DNA of 52,578 nucleotides from Symbiodinium natans (GCA_905221605.1 CAJNDS010000909.1:1-52578); one strand, 5' to 3'; positions 26,430-36,175 are shown, counted from the stretch's first letter. Numbers and translations: made by a program. Notes: generated by a model from the sequence alone, not told the origin.

Positions 26430-27503
26430 GTGAGCAGCCCTCACTGAACGCCATCGACGCCGACAGATTAAAGCTCCGAGCCATGAATCTGTCTCATCAG
26501 GGTCTATACTACCGCCCTAGGTTCCCCCCTTAAGTAACCTTATTTAAGCTTAATTTTCCCTAAATAGCCTTAATTATGGGCAGGTGGCCTTCCTCCGGCA
26601 GCCATATCATACAGGGGTTTGGGGCTTGGGGTTAGGGTTTAGGGTTTGGGGTTTAGGTTTTAGGGTTTGGGGTTCAGGGTTCAGGGTCTAGGGTTTAGGG
26701 TCCCTTCCACGTAAACTCACTGAGGCAGTACGCGCCAAGAGTGGAGGATCATTCCTTCTGCTCCTCGACAGAAGGCGGGGAAGCCCGAAGTCCTAGGCCG
26801 CTCCCACACGGTCTGGAGCCTGCAGTGAGCCAAAGTAGCGAGTTGCCCCAAAATGATGGCCCGGAAAGGCAGCGAAGGTTACGATTTTTTGAGTCTTGCA
26901 ACCCCAAATCAAGGCCTAAAACCCTAGATATGTCCTGTGTTGAGGTCATAAGATGGGCTGTTACTGATAGCTACGCAAACACTGCACACGAGGCGGAGAT
27001 CCGCCCCTAGTCCTTGAGGTTTAGGGTTTTAGGGTTTCGAGTTCAGGGGTTTAGGGTTTTAGGGCTTGAGGGCTTTTACTGTTTTCTTCTTTATTGTCCC
27101 CCCTCTCTCGGGGGTGGGAAAGGTGGTGCCCCACCGCCATGCCCCCCACTCCACTACGCACCATCTCCCGGTACCAACCACAAGCCCCCCCCCCCCCCCC
27201 CCCCGGGTGCACCCCCGCCCCTATGGCTACCCAAGCCCTAGCTTAAAACCTAAACCATGAGCCTTAAACCCAAACCCCCGATTCTAAATCCTTCGCCTAC
27301 CCTCGACCTAAAGCCCCAAGCCTTCGACCCTAACCTCAGACCTCAAAACCCTAATCCCGAAGCCACTAAACCCCTAAACCCGGACCTCAAAACCCTCGAC
27401 CTGTAGCCCGCAGACCCCTAAATCCTAACCTCTAAGCCCTATCAGCCCTGTGGACCCTAAACTCTGAAAACCCTACACCCTGAAAACCCTTAAGACACTC
27501 TAG
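26430..27503. other. Spacer with weak coding, ITS and poly-C
   Basis: TTTAGGG-like units lie at 26630-26700 and 27020-27070, decayed CCCTAAA-like sequence at 27240-27495, and a C run at 27186-27204. An 89-codon open frame at 26741-27010 has unremarkable composition and no clear splice edges, so I do not call a gene. Confidence 0.45.
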
Positions 27504-27769
27504 GGGAAGTTACATCTTGGCAGCCCAGTGGTACCCTTTTCCCTTTTTGGGTTCAAGGTTCCCTTATCAAGTACCCAACCCAAAAAAGGGTGCCCTTGTC
27601 ATAATATGTTACTGGGCTACTACGACATGGCCCCTGACGATGGTCCCTTGCTTTCCTTGCAGGATTCTGGAGTATGGGCCCCCTCGGGTTTTCTGGGGCA
27701 TGTAAGGGGTATAAAGAAGGGTTCCCCCCCAATTCATTAAGGGCCCAGTATGAAGGGACCATGTAACTG
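27504..27769 (+). mobile_element. MITE-E copy 2 with nested MITE-B
   Basis: The sequence gaagttacat (27504-27513) matches the MITE-E left end. It is interrupted by a complete MITE-B (27514-27622: cttggcagcccagtggtacc ... gttactgggctac). MITE-E then resumes (acatggcccctgacgatggt) and ends aagggaccatgtaactgcc. The nesting order shows MITE-B inserting after MITE-E. Confidence 0.65.
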
Positions 27770-27786
27770 CCTAAGCCCTAATTGTA

Positions 27787-27900
27787 CCCTAAACCCTAAA
27801 CCCTAAACCCTAAACCCTAAACCCTAAACCCTAAACCCTATCAACATCCCCTTTTAAGGAAGGTAAGTAAGGGCCCATGCTAAGGGACCATCGAAATGAG
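27787..27900. repeat. CCCTAAA array joined to a MITE-E half
   Basis: About seven CCCTAAA units (27787-27840) are followed at once by a right-half MITE-E-like sequence (ccccttttaaggaa ... gggcccatgctaagggacca). The left half is missing. It is another junction between a telomere array and a MITE interior. Confidence 0.65.
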
Positions 27901-28459
27901 ACAGCCAACCACAGCAGGCCCTCACTGTCACCTCGTTGGGCGTCCGCGTGCCCCAGTGGTTGCCGACGGCGTGGCTAACCTTGGAGCTGGGGTTTAGGGG
28001 TTTAAGGTTTAGGGAGTTCAGGGTTTGAGGTCTAGGGCTTAGGGTTTTGGGTTATATTATAGGTTTTGGGGCTTAGGGTTTAGGGTTTAGTGGGCTCAGG
28101 GTTTAGGGATTAGGGTTTAGGGTTGTATACGTTGGAGGCTTTTGGGTTTTCGGGCGTTTGGATTTTGGGGTTTAGGGGGGTTACCCGGAACCCCTTCCAA
28201 AACTCAGCATAGAGCCCTCAACTCTCAACCCCCATCCCCAAACCCAAAGCCTCAACCCTCAACCCTAAACCCCAAACCCTCAATGCCAAACCCCTAACCA
28301 AAAACCCTCAACTCCAAACCCTCAATCCCAAATCCTAAACCCCAAGCTCTCCAATCCCTCCACACTCCCAAGCCCTAAACCCCAAGTCCTAAACCTTAAG
28401 CCCCCGACCCTAAACCCTATACCCCAAAACCCTAAACCCTACAACCCCTGCCCAAGCAG
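27901..28459. other. Decayed ITS spacer
   Basis: G-orientation variants lie at 27990-28130 and C-orientation variants (CCCTCAA, CCCCAAA) at 28200-28450. A weak island at 27905-27985 is open (RVPQWLPTAWLTLEL) but has no clear edges. Confidence 0.45.
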
Positions 28460-28549
28460 AACCCTCAGAAGCCCAGGCGCTGCTCGAGGATGTGAAGATA
28501 ACGCTGCTGAATACGGGGCCCGTACCGCAGATGAACCTCGGGCTGCAGG
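28460..28549 (+). CDS. Exon-like island, unknown protein
   Basis: Between cccaagCAG and CTGCAGG|GTTTTG the frame reads EAQALLEDVKITLLNTGPVP and on to QMNLGLQ. Coding composition is strong; 90 bp is a multiple of three. The C-orientation flank is 5' and the G-orientation flank is 3'. Function not recognised. Confidence 0.5.
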
Positions 28550-28559
28550 GTTTTGGGGT

Positions 28560-30029
28560 TCCGGGGGGGGGGGGGGGGGGTTTCTGGTTCAAGGCTGAGA
28601 TTTCAGGGTACAGAGTCTAGTGGCGTTTAGGGCTTAATGGGGGGGTTTAGGGTTTAATTAGGGTTTAGGGTTTAGGGCTTCAGTTTTAGAATTTAGCGTT
28701 TAGGGTGTCATGGGGGGGGCTTCATGGGTCTTAGGGTTTTGTTTTTTGTCTGGAGCTTGAGGGTTTATAGGGTTTATCTGACAGGCGTAGAGTGCATAGA
28801 GGGCTTCTGGGGACAGGGTTTGCGTCGCTTTTGGCTACAGTACAGTTGTTAAAGGGTGGTGCTACTCATTAGATGAGGTTAGGGAGTTCTTCGGGAGATT
28901 TTGGGGGAGGGAAGGTCTTAAAACCCCATGCCCTCACTAAACCCTAAACCCTAAACCCCAGACCCTCAACCCCTAAACCTTCCTTAGAATCCCACCCAAC
29001 AAAGCCATGTGGCTGGTTGAAGCCCTGAACCCTAACTAAGCTCCAAACCCTAAACCCTGAACCCTAAACCCCTTATTCCTGGGTTTCCCCGAACTCCTGG
29101 GCGATGGCCTTTGGCCATTCCCCCACCCCACCCCCCCCCCAGCCAGACTCTCAACCTCACGGGGTTTGGGTTGAGAGGGAAACTCTGATTTGGACCGGCT
29201 CCAGACATTGCAAGGTCACTTCTGGACGGGCGTGAAGGGGATGTAGGATTTGGGGCTCCCAAGAAACAGACCCGGCCCCGGATCCCATGATCTGGCCAGG
29301 GTTCAAGACCTTCGGACGTAAAGACCCGTACCCACATATTCATAAACAAGGTCTTTTTTTGCCACACAAGGTCTTTGCTTCTACAGACCTTAGATCAAGT
29401 TCCGAAGCTCAGAAGCTCAGAAGCCTGTTGAATCGTTGCCCTGATCAAAGAGGCTTGTCAGATGCGGCAAGCATCGGGCGCAATCTTGCGACGCTTGCGT
29501 TCAAGGCTCCGCATGCATGGTTCATGCTGAACGTAATCTATAGAGCTACTTCCTAAACCCTAACCCCAAATCCTAAATCCTAAAACCGCAAAACCATACT
29601 GAATCTCCATTTTTTCCTGGCCTTTTCCCCAAATTTTGAAACCTACCGCCCATACTACAGGGGGAGCCTTTGTGTTCCTAGGTTACTGGGTCATAGGTCT
29701 CAGCTATGACTATGAAGTGCATTGCGGAAAGCAGAAAGGTAGCAAGACACGCGTGGGCCAACATGAATGGCTCAAGATGGGTTTAGGGTTGAGGGTTTAG
29801 GGTCTGGGGTTTAGGGCTTAGGGGCGGAGGGGCTGTGCACCCAGGGTAGAGCAAGACTGTTTCGACGTCGAGCTGGAAGCCGGACAACCACACGAATCCC
29901 ACAACATTGGCCAGAGAACCCTGAACCCTACACCCTAAACCCTAAGCTCTAAACCCTATAAACCCTTCACCCGGCCCTAACATCCAGAAAACACCAAAGC
30001 AAACAACGCCCTGCAAGGTCGTGACGAAG
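28560..30029. other. ITS-poor spacer, poly-G and weak islands
   Basis: A G run at 28563-28580 is followed by scattered TTTAGGG variants to 28770. C variants lie at 28930-29070. The 29100-29560 stretch is unique, with an 89-codon open frame at 29287-29556 that I cannot assign. A short island at 29845-29905 reads VEQDCFDVELEAGQPHESHN but is flanked in the opposite polarity. Confidence 0.4.
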
Positions 30030-30093
30030 ATTCCTGCCATGGTGATTGTACGCTGTACGAGGGCAAGTGCCGCCGACGGGAGGACGCTTTTCT
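30030..30093 (+). CDS. Cys-rich exon, CHGDC motif
   Basis: The frame reads CHGDCTLYEGKCRRREDAF. CxGDCxxxxGxC is the second half of a Cys-rich unit I associate with dinoflagellate proteins (CGGHxAxxCxxCPxGxG...CNGDCxWxxGxC). The first half appears in the exons at 30708 and 32948. The paired cysteines suggest a disulfide-rich extracellular or lumenal segment. The acceptor is cgAAG; the donor is TTCT|GTCTTTAG, running into a TTTAGGG array. Confidence 0.45.
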
Positions 30094-30095
30094 GT

Positions 30096-30160
30096 CTTTA
30101 GGGTTTAGGGTTTAGGGTTTAGGGTTTAGGGTTTAGGGTTTAGGGTTTAGGGTTTAGGGG
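30096..30160. repeat. TTTAGGG array
   Basis: About nine perfect units directly downstream of the Cys-rich exon. Confidence 0.93.
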
Positions 30161-30200
30161 TCCAACCTCAAAAACCGTCACAACCGAGAATGAATCCTAG

Positions 30201-30270
30201 ACCACGATGCTTCCCATGCCTGGCCTACATCCTCTTCCTGGTTGACGATGCAATGGAGTCGGGTGATACG
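30201..30270 (+). CDS. Exon-like island, hydrophobic segment
   Basis: Between aatccTAG and ATACG|GTTTTG the frame reads RCFPCLAYILFLVDDAMESG, with a hydrophobic run (CLAYILFLV) that could be part of a membrane helix. Function not recognised. Confidence 0.4.
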
Positions 30271-30499
30271 GTTTTGGCTTCAGGGTTTAGGGTTTAGGGT
30301 TTAGGGTTTAGGTTTAGGGTTGAAGGTTCAGGGTGTTGCGCCTCATGAGGGACAGGCAATAGCGGTTCGCCCGAGTCGCGGCGCTATATCGAGGAACTTT
30401 TTTTCAGAGGCTTCCAGGGCCATCCAAGACACCCCTATCCCGGGCCTCCCCCCCAACAAAAGTAACCAACACGACTGACACCAACTTAAGCCCTGCACC

Positions 30500-30665
30500 A
30501 GGCAACCCTAAACCCTAAACCCTAAACCCTCAACACTAAACCCTAAACCCTAAACCCTAAACCCTCAACCCTAAACCCTAAACCCTAAACCGTAAACCCT
30601 AAACCCTAAACCCTAAACCCTAAACCCTAAACCCTAAACCCTAAACCCCTCAACCCCCACCCCCC
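30500..30665. repeat. CCCTAAA array with CCCTCAA variants
   Basis: About twenty units, mostly perfect, interspersed with CCCTCAA and one CCGTAAA. The array ends in C-rich sequence just before the next Cys-rich exon. Confidence 0.93.
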
Positions 30666-30707
30666 CCCCGCCCCAAGGTCAGTTTAAGAAACAGCAGAGC
30701 TAAGGAG

Positions 30708-30796
30708 GTGCCGGGGATCAACTGCGGGCAGCACCGGGCCCGGAGCTGCGCGGAGTGCCCCCAGGGCCAGGGCAGCCACCCGACGGCGTTACAGGG
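30708..30796 (+). CDS. Cys-rich exon, CGQHRA...CPQGQG motif
   Basis: The frame reads CGQHRARSCAECPQGQG and continues SHPTALQ. It matches the first half of the Cys-rich unit named above (CGxHxAxxCxxCPxGxG). It is capped by CCCTAAA upstream and, at ACAGGG|GTTTAG, by a TTTAGGG array downstream. The protein family is not named by me; dinoflagellate proteins carrying this unit are mostly uncharacterised. Confidence 0.55.
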
Positions 30797-31003
30797 GTTT
30801 AGGGTTTAGGGTTTCGGGTTTAGGGTTTCGGGTTTCGGGTTTAGGGTTTAGGGTTTAGGGTTTAGGGTTTGGTTTAGGGTTTAGGGTTTGTCGGTTTTGT
30901 AGGGTTTGTGGGGTTTGTAGGGTGTAGAAATCCTAAAGAGATGGCTTCGCCGGGCCTCCCCTGCAGGCGTTCGGGGGAGACATTGCAATCTTTCGGCTCT
31001 ATG
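30797..31003. repeat. TTTAGGG/TTTCGGG array and spacer
   Basis: About fourteen units with TTTCGGG variants to 30890, then a GGGTTTGTAGGG variant stretch and a short unique spacer. Confidence 0.85.
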
Positions 31004-31004
31004 G

Positions 31005-31116
31005 CTTTGTGGTGCTTTACTGTAGCTTTACATCCTTAGCCTTTTTGGGCTTATTGGGTTTCTTATTAGGGCAGCTAAAAGTTTAGTTTTTTACTACCTT
31101 CCTAAGGGCAGCCAAG
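31005..31116 (+). mobile_element. MITE-C copy 3
   Basis: The element starts CTTTGTGGTGCTTTACTGTA and ends GGGCAGCCAAG, closely like the copies at 19115, 25084, 33402 and 38163. The interior (cctttttgggcttattgggt) is also conserved between copies. Confidence 0.8.
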
Positions 31117-31203
31117 TATGGCCTTAAGGACAGCAAGGCGCAAACCGAAGCCTAAGCGAAGAGCCCTACCTCCAGGGATTCAAGCAAGCGCTTCGAAACC
31201 CTA

Positions 31204-31306
31204 GCCTTTGGATGTGCCCCCTTATACTAGCAGTCCTTAATGTGCATTATCATGGGGGGTTGCTATAATCCCCACTAGGGACCGTTAGTATCAGGAGGAA
31301 CAGTCC
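31204..31306 (+). mobile_element. MITE-D copy 3
   Basis: Starts ggatgtgcccccttatacta and ends with the inverted gtatcaggaggaac. There is no internal telomere array, so it is a useful comparison with the copy at 25957. Confidence 0.65.
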
Positions 31307-31387
31307 AACCCTAAACCCTAAATCCCAAGCCCCCGAAGCCCCGTAAGCCCTCAACCCCAGAAGCCTTCGTGGGACTAGAAACCACTT

Positions 31388-31490
31388 GGGGGTTTACGAA
31401 AATAGGGGACCCCCAATATAGACCCCCAAATAGTAGGATCCCCTTCGAATAAGGACCCCAATAAGGCACCCCTAATATCGTAAAACCCCA
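31388..31490 (+). mobile_element. MITE-A copy 2
   Basis: Starts gggggtttacgaaaatagggg (first 20 match copy 1) and ends atatcgtaaaacccc. Good terminal symmetry; this copy can serve as the family reference. Confidence 0.8.
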
Positions 31491-31576
31491 TGTCCTTTCT
31501 GATCTCCCTACTCCCAACCCAAAACCCTCCCAAACGTGATGCTCGCCTCCCCTCCCTGACGGAGGGTTTTAAATGT

Positions 31577-31680
31577 CTTGTGACCCCAAAAGGACACGAA
31601 TTATATACACTCACCAATATTAAGAAGGAACATTATAATTATATACACTCAACAATGACAGACATATACATCCTGCTTCA
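31577..31680. repeat. AT-rich dispersed repeat (family H)
   Basis: The sequence ccccaaaaggacacgaatta, then tatacactcaccaatatt, recurs at 40182-40310 (ccaaaaggacacacacacta ... actcaccaattt). It is AT-rich and ends in repeated actcaccaat units. No coding is seen. Confidence 0.6.
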
Positions 31681-31796
31681 ATCCAACAGTCCCAGGCTTC
31701 TGGTGCAACGGAGACTGCATGTGGAGCCTCGGTTCATTTCGCGACAAGCGGGTCCCAGGAAGTAGTTCCAGCACGCATCTCCACCTAGAAAACAGA

Positions 31797-31945
31797 CTCT
31801 TGGGGCCCTTAGTATGGTTCCTTGCCTCTTTATGGTTCTGATGTGTAGGCCCTTGGGTTGCATAGGGTATAAGAGGAGTATATAAGTTATATAAGGGGTC
31901 CCCTTTAAAGGGCCCAAAGTAGGGGACCATGCCACTACCCGAAGA
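31797..31945 (+). mobile_element. MITE-E copy 3
   Basis: Contains gcccttagtatggttccttg at the left and gggcccaaagtaggggacca at the right, the family's inverted ends. No telomere array inside. Confidence 0.6.
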
Positions 31946-32035
31946 CCGTCTAGCCGCGCCTGGCCGGAATCCTGGTTCATCTGTACACACCCTGGATGGC
32001 TCTGACAGTCACCTGGCGCAAGGTGCAAAGGCAGC

Positions 32036-32090
32036 CTAAACCCTAAACCCTAAACCCTAAACCCTAAACCCTAAACCCTAAACCCTCTGA
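32036..32090. repeat. CCCTAAA array
   Basis: About seven perfect units beginning at 32036. Confidence 0.93.
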
Positions 32091-32361
32091 ACTGGCCACC
32101 CACGCCTCCTGAACCCATGACACCCTGAGCAAGCAAACCATTATCTGCTTGAGGCAGGACCCCCAATGCTTAAACCCTCACGTTTATTTATGCGGGCCAG
32201 CAGGGCCATCCGCACTTGCCTTGAGGACGAAATTAGACCCCAAGAATTGGCATCATATACCTTCGACTTCTACAACCCCTGTTCAGGTATTTGGACCTCA
32301 AACCCTTTTAGGGTTCATTTCGTCCCTAGGGTTGGGGAGCATAGGGGTTTCGGGCGTCGAT

Positions 32362-32454
32362 GCCGCGTTTGGAGCCGAGAAGCCCATTGCAGGCACGACG
32401 AGGAGTGCGTCCAGCTGGAGGATGTTCAGGCTGGATGGTGGGGGGGTTGGGACA
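32362..32454 (+). CDS. Cys-rich exon, CRHDEEC motif
   Basis: The frame contains CRHDEECVQLEDVQAGW, which can be aligned to the CNGDCxW half of the Cys-rich unit in the exons at 30030 and 30708. The 3' edge GACA|GTTTAGGG again uses the array as donor. The frame extends upstream through 32166 without a clear acceptor, so the 5' edge is uncertain. Confidence 0.4.
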
Positions 32455-32520
32455 GTTTAGGGTTTAGGGTTTAGGGTTTAGGGTTTAGGGTTCAGGGTTT
32501 AGGGTTTAGGGTTCCGGGTT
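32455..32520. repeat. TTTAGGG array
   Basis: About eight units with one TTCAGGG, starting at the exon edge. Confidence 0.92.
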
Positions 32521-32689
32521 GAGCTGTGGAGTTTGGGGTTTAGGCATGCAGTGGTTCGATGCAGCCCTAAACCCCTAAAACCCTTAAATTTAAACCCTAA
32601 AACCTCGCCGCGAAACTTATAAGCACCTCCCTTTTCTTACCCACCTTCGTTGTAAGCCTCGCGAGCCTCCGAACGATATCACTGATCTC

Positions 32690-32712
32690 GGTGAGAGAGA
32701 GAGAGAGAGAGC
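32690..32712. repeat. (GA)n microsatellite
   Basis: About ten GA dinucleotides. The surrounding 32600-32900 is unique and AT-rich, with no gene seen. Confidence 0.85.
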
Positions 32713-32947
32713 AACATATTAACGACGTCATGCACAGGGATCCGTGTCGTCCGTGAGTAAAAAAGAGAGTTTGGCAAAAGGTTTGCCTCTTCTTTGAAGA
32801 TCAAGTTTGGGAACATGCTCCGCTAATCTCAAACACACTGCTAAAATCTCATGGTAACAGACTCTCTACTAGCAGCTATACAACTTTGGTTACCAAAAGC
32901 ATCTACCTAAACCCCGAAACCCTAAACCCTAAACCCTTGGCCTGCAG

Positions 32948-33032
32948 AGGTGGACTGCGGCGCGCACAGGGCCCCGCACTGCTCGCAGTGCCCACGCGGG
33001 CGGGGCCTGGATTCCCAGAGCCAGGGGCGTTG
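32948..33032 (+). CDS. Cys-rich exon, CGAHRAPHCSQCPRGRG
   Basis: After CCTGCAG the frame reads DCGAHRAPHCSQCPRGRG and continues LDSQSQGRW, a second clear copy of the CGxHRAxxCxxCPxGxG unit found at 30708. Its position 2.2 kb downstream on the same strand suggests tandem units in one multi-exon gene or a gene family. CCCTAAA lies upstream and TTTAGGG downstream. Confidence 0.55.
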
Positions 33033-33187
33033 GGTTTGGCTTAGGGGTTTAGGGGTTTAGGGTTTAGGATTTAAGGTTTAGGGTTCAGGGTTTAGGGTTG
33101 AGGGTTGAAGTTTTTGGGTTGAGGATTGAGGGTTTAGGGCTTATGGGTTTGGGGTTTCGGGTCTAGGGCATGCAGTTGTGGACTTAG

Positions 33188-33287
33188 CTGGGTCCTTGTT
33201 GGCTTCAATCTTACATGTTTGTTATAATCAAAACCCAATAAGGATTAAACATGATAATTTTTTAATATGTCCCCAATAAGGACCCAG
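33188..33287. mobile_element. Palindromic element (MITE-I)
   Basis: Starts ctgggtccttgttggcttca and ends ccccaataaggacccag, an inverted pair of about 15 bp. The interior is AT-rich (catgataattttttaatatg). It appears once in this window. Confidence 0.6.
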
Positions 33288-33401
33288 TGAGGGCTTTGAA
33301 GTGTCAGGGTTTGGGTTTTCGGGCCTACGGCTGACGGTTTAGGGTTTCAGGGCTTAGCCCTGCAGGTACCCTTATAAGTACAGTTATAATTGGGCTAGTA
33401 A

Positions 33402-33513
33402 CTTTGTGGTGCTTTACTGTAACTTTACATCCTTAGCCTTTTTGGGTTTGTTGGGTTTCTTAATAGGGCAGCTAAAAGTTTGATTTTGTACTACCCTCCT
33501 AAGTGCAGCCAAG
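33402..33513 (+). mobile_element. MITE-C copy 4
   Basis: Complete copy: CTTTGTGGTGCTTTACTGTA at the left, GTGCAGCCAAG at the right. Confidence 0.8.
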
Positions 33514-33632
33514 GTAAGTAACATGAACCTCCCAGCTTGCAATAAGGGCAAGGGTTAGTACTTGGGGGCACGGGTCAGGCTGCAAGGCATCATCTCGAAG
33601 CCCCGAGGTCCGAAACCAGAAGGACCGTGATG

Positions 33633-33720
33633 GCCTAAACCCTAAACCCTAAACCCCAAACCCTAAACCCTGAACCCTAAACCCTAAACCCTAAACCCTA
33701 AACCCTAAACCCTTTTCAAT
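33633..33720. repeat. CCCTAAA array
   Basis: About twelve units with single CCCCAAA and CCCTGAA variants. Confidence 0.92.
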
Positions 33721-34136
33721 CAAGCCCCATGCCTTGGGGACAGCAAGGGTGCCCTCAGCACCCTACCTTCAACAACTCCTTGAGTTGTACTTGCTCGAGC
33801 TGAGGGTTGAGGGTGTGGGGGCAGAGCTCATAAATGTAACCATGCATAGGTGGTATCATGAGATGGCCTTACTAATTCATGCCTTTCCCTAAATCCTACG
33901 ACCCGGAAGCCAGAAAGTTAGACCGCTTTTTGGGAAGCCTTTTTGTTGGCTATACTTACATGGGACCGTTAGACTATGTAGCCTTTCGATGCCGTTGCAT
34001 TGTTACTAGTATTCGTAGTTTTCACCACTATTTCAATTGTGTATATACATATATATATACACAATCTATGCAGACAAGTACGCAAGTACATATCAAGACT
34101 GGTGCTAAGTGCAGTTGAATCGAACTTCTGCCGCAA

Positions 34137-34226
34137 GCCAGCAACGTTGCTGAGGTCCGTCCTGGTGCAACGGTGAGTGCCACTGGGTCAACAGCACCTG
34201 TGTGGCGAAGACGCCTTGATAGTTGA
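34137..34226 (+). CDS. Exon-like island, unknown protein
   Basis: After ctgccgcAAG the frame reads ASNVAEVRPGATVSATGSTA and on to a TGA at 34224. A GTGAGT donor within it at 34172 would instead end the exon at PGAT. Either reading is plausible. The flanks here are unique DNA rather than ITS. Function not recognised. Confidence 0.4.
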   Translation, partial: ASNVAEVRPGATVSATGSTAPVWRRRLDS

Positions 34227-35275
34227 GGGGCAGACTAGGAGTAATATGAATGGTTTGTGCAGACATGTAGATCACAAGCAGATGTACGTTCCGGCACAGT
34301 GACCTTGGATTTAAGGCGTTTTTTGGTCAAAGGCATCTGACTATCCTAAACCCCCAACCCTCTAGTATGACGAAAACACGACATCGCCAGCTGCTCCTTC
34401 GGCCCTTGGGCTTCACACAGGGTGTCGAGACTTCTGGTCAATAGGGTTTGGGTCCCGGATCTTAGGATCCTCGGCCCTTTAGGGGCCGAGGAACCTCTGC
34501 GACACCTGGACACGCCAGCGTGTCGACGTGTCGCTTGCACCGCCTTGGAGCCATTCCAGCCGAAAGAGCCAAAGACTCGACCAGAGATGCGCAGGTATCT
34601 TGTGCCCTAGGTACCGGGTCTTCCGGCTTTTTGGAGGTTATGTTCTGGGTAGTGGAGTTCGCGAGTCAGGGTTCAGATTGCTAGACCCTAAACGTCCCAA
34701 GAAGGTACCGTTAAATCCCTGAGCTGGCAGCGCGCCAGGAAAGTGTAGCAACTGGCTGCGAGCTGCAGCACACGCCCGAGCTTCTGTGAAGGGATGTCGG
34801 TCTTTGGTGTGCAGGTTGTCGGGTTTTGGGTGTAGGGCTAGGTTGAGGGTTCATGGTGCTTCAGGACTTTGAACTTTGAAGACCCCAAACTCTAAATCAC
34901 CCTAAACCCTGAACAAGGCCTCCGCATGACAGCAGAGGTGACAAGGCCTTTGCTTTCTGGCACATCTGGGACACTCCCAAAGTTCTGGTCCCCCCTTTCG
35001 GCCCTTTCGTACCCCCCACGTGCAGTAACGCTGATACCCAAAAAGGTTTAGGGGTTAGGGTTTAGGGTTCAGGGTTTAGGGCCCCCCCCCCTTCATTTTC
35101 GGGCACAATTGCTGCATCCATCACGCTGGCAGTTTTGATTACGCTTTTGTCCTCTTATCTTGACAGTCCTCAGTATAGTAGCCCCTCAACCCTAAACCCT
35201 AAACCCTAACCCCTGAACCCTAAACTCTAAGAGGGGAAAATCCCGAGAATTAACTAAAGTTTTGTCACGTCCTGC
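34227..35275. other. Mostly unique spacer
   Basis: ITS is sparse here: TTTAGGG at 35050-35080 and CCCTAAA at 35190-35230. A 62-codon open frame at 34422-34610 has plausible composition (LGAEEPLRHLDTPACRR) but no splice edges. No RNA gene or MITE is recognised. Confidence 0.4.
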
Positions 35276-35277
35276 AG

Positions 35278-35346
35278 GTCGAACAGCAAAGTCATCATGA
35301 CCTGCTACGGCAACGAGTGCAGCGGCTGCAATTTTGGGACATGGGG
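35278..35346 (+). CDS. Exon-like island, CYGNECSGC
   Basis: One frame reads KVIMTCYGNECSGCNFGTW, with Cys spacing loosely like the CNGDC unit of the upstream Cys-rich exons. A second frame is equally open, so this is weak. Its last 25 bp are part of the direct repeat described next. Confidence 0.3.
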
Positions 35347-35399
35347 CTTTAGGGTTTAGGGTTTAGGGTTTAGGGCGGCTGCAATTTTGGGACATGGGG
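35322..35399. repeat. 25-bp direct repeat flanking four TTTAGGG units
   Basis: The 25-bp segment starting gcggctgcaattttgggaca occurs at 35322-35346 and again, identically, at 35375-35399. Between the copies are exactly 28 bp made of four telomere units. The layout is an ITS insertion with a target-side duplication. Confidence 0.9.
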
Positions 35400-35498
35400 G
35401 TTTACGATCTTAGGGGGTACCTTATGGGTGTCCTTATGATAAGGGAATCTTGCTATAGTTTGGGGTCTATTTGAGGGTTCCCCTCTTTGCGTAAACTT
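35395..35498 (-). mobile_element. MITE-A copy 3 (reverse orientation)
   Basis: Starts gggggtttacgatcttaggg and ends tttgcgtaaactt, in inverse orientation to the copies at 5585 and 31388. It begins inside the second 25-bp repeat. Confidence 0.7.
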
Positions 35499-35634
35499 CT
35501 ATTTCATACACCAATCTACGACCCCTAGTAGTTGACACGCATCACATCTCGTTCGTTGAGACAAGCCATGACAAACGCCGAACATGCCGGGGCTGTCCGT
35601 GCCAGCACTGGGACACCCCGTGGCCAGACCCCCT

Positions 35635-35802
35635 GACCCTAAGCCCTAAACCCTAAGCCCTAAGCCCTAAGCCCTAAGCCCTAAGCCCTAAGCCCTAAGC
35701 CCTAACCCTGAACCCTGAACCCTGAACCCTGAACCCTGAAACCTGAACCCTGAACCCTGAACCCTGAACCCTGGACCCTGAACCCTGAACCCTGAACCCT
35801 TC
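35635..35802. repeat. CCCTAAG block followed by CCCTGAA block
   Basis: About ten CCCTAAG units are followed by about fourteen CCCTGAA units with very few other variants. The two homogeneous variant blocks lie side by side. Confidence 0.93.
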
Positions 35803-36061
35803 CCGGAACCCACTAAATCATGAAACCCTCAGCCCGTGACCCTCAAAGCCCTTAATTTTGACCCATCGAACCTTTTACAACCTCTACAAACCTAAGCCCT
35901 TTCAAACCCCTCCATCAACCCTTTTAAGCCAAGGTCAAGGATGCTAAAAACCCTCAAAAAACGACAAAAAAATAACTTTTCAACCCCTTCCGAGCCAAGC
36001 CCCAGAACCACTAACCCCAAGAACCCTCTAAAAAAAATTCATAACCCCTGAGATACCTTCC

Positions 36062-36155
36062 TAAACCCCAAACCCTAAACCCTAAACCCCAAACCCTAAA
36101 CCCTAAACCCTAAACCCTAAACCCTAAACCCTAAACCCTAAACCCTAAACCCCTC
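36062..36155. repeat. CCCTAAA array
   Basis: About thirteen units, with a few CCCCAAA at the 5' end. Confidence 0.93.
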
Positions 36156-36175
36156 AAGCCCTGCTCGACCCTCAG

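Noticed and set aside
27066-27260. Proline-rich protein from the CCCC tract
   Set aside because: Two frames are open simultaneously over a C homopolymer, giving low-complexity translation without splice edges.
31649-32028. Two overlapping minus-strand frames of 113 and 116 codons
   Set aside because: Both run through MITE-E copy 3 and an AT-rich dispersed repeat; two frames open over the same element is typical of palindromic non-coding DNA.
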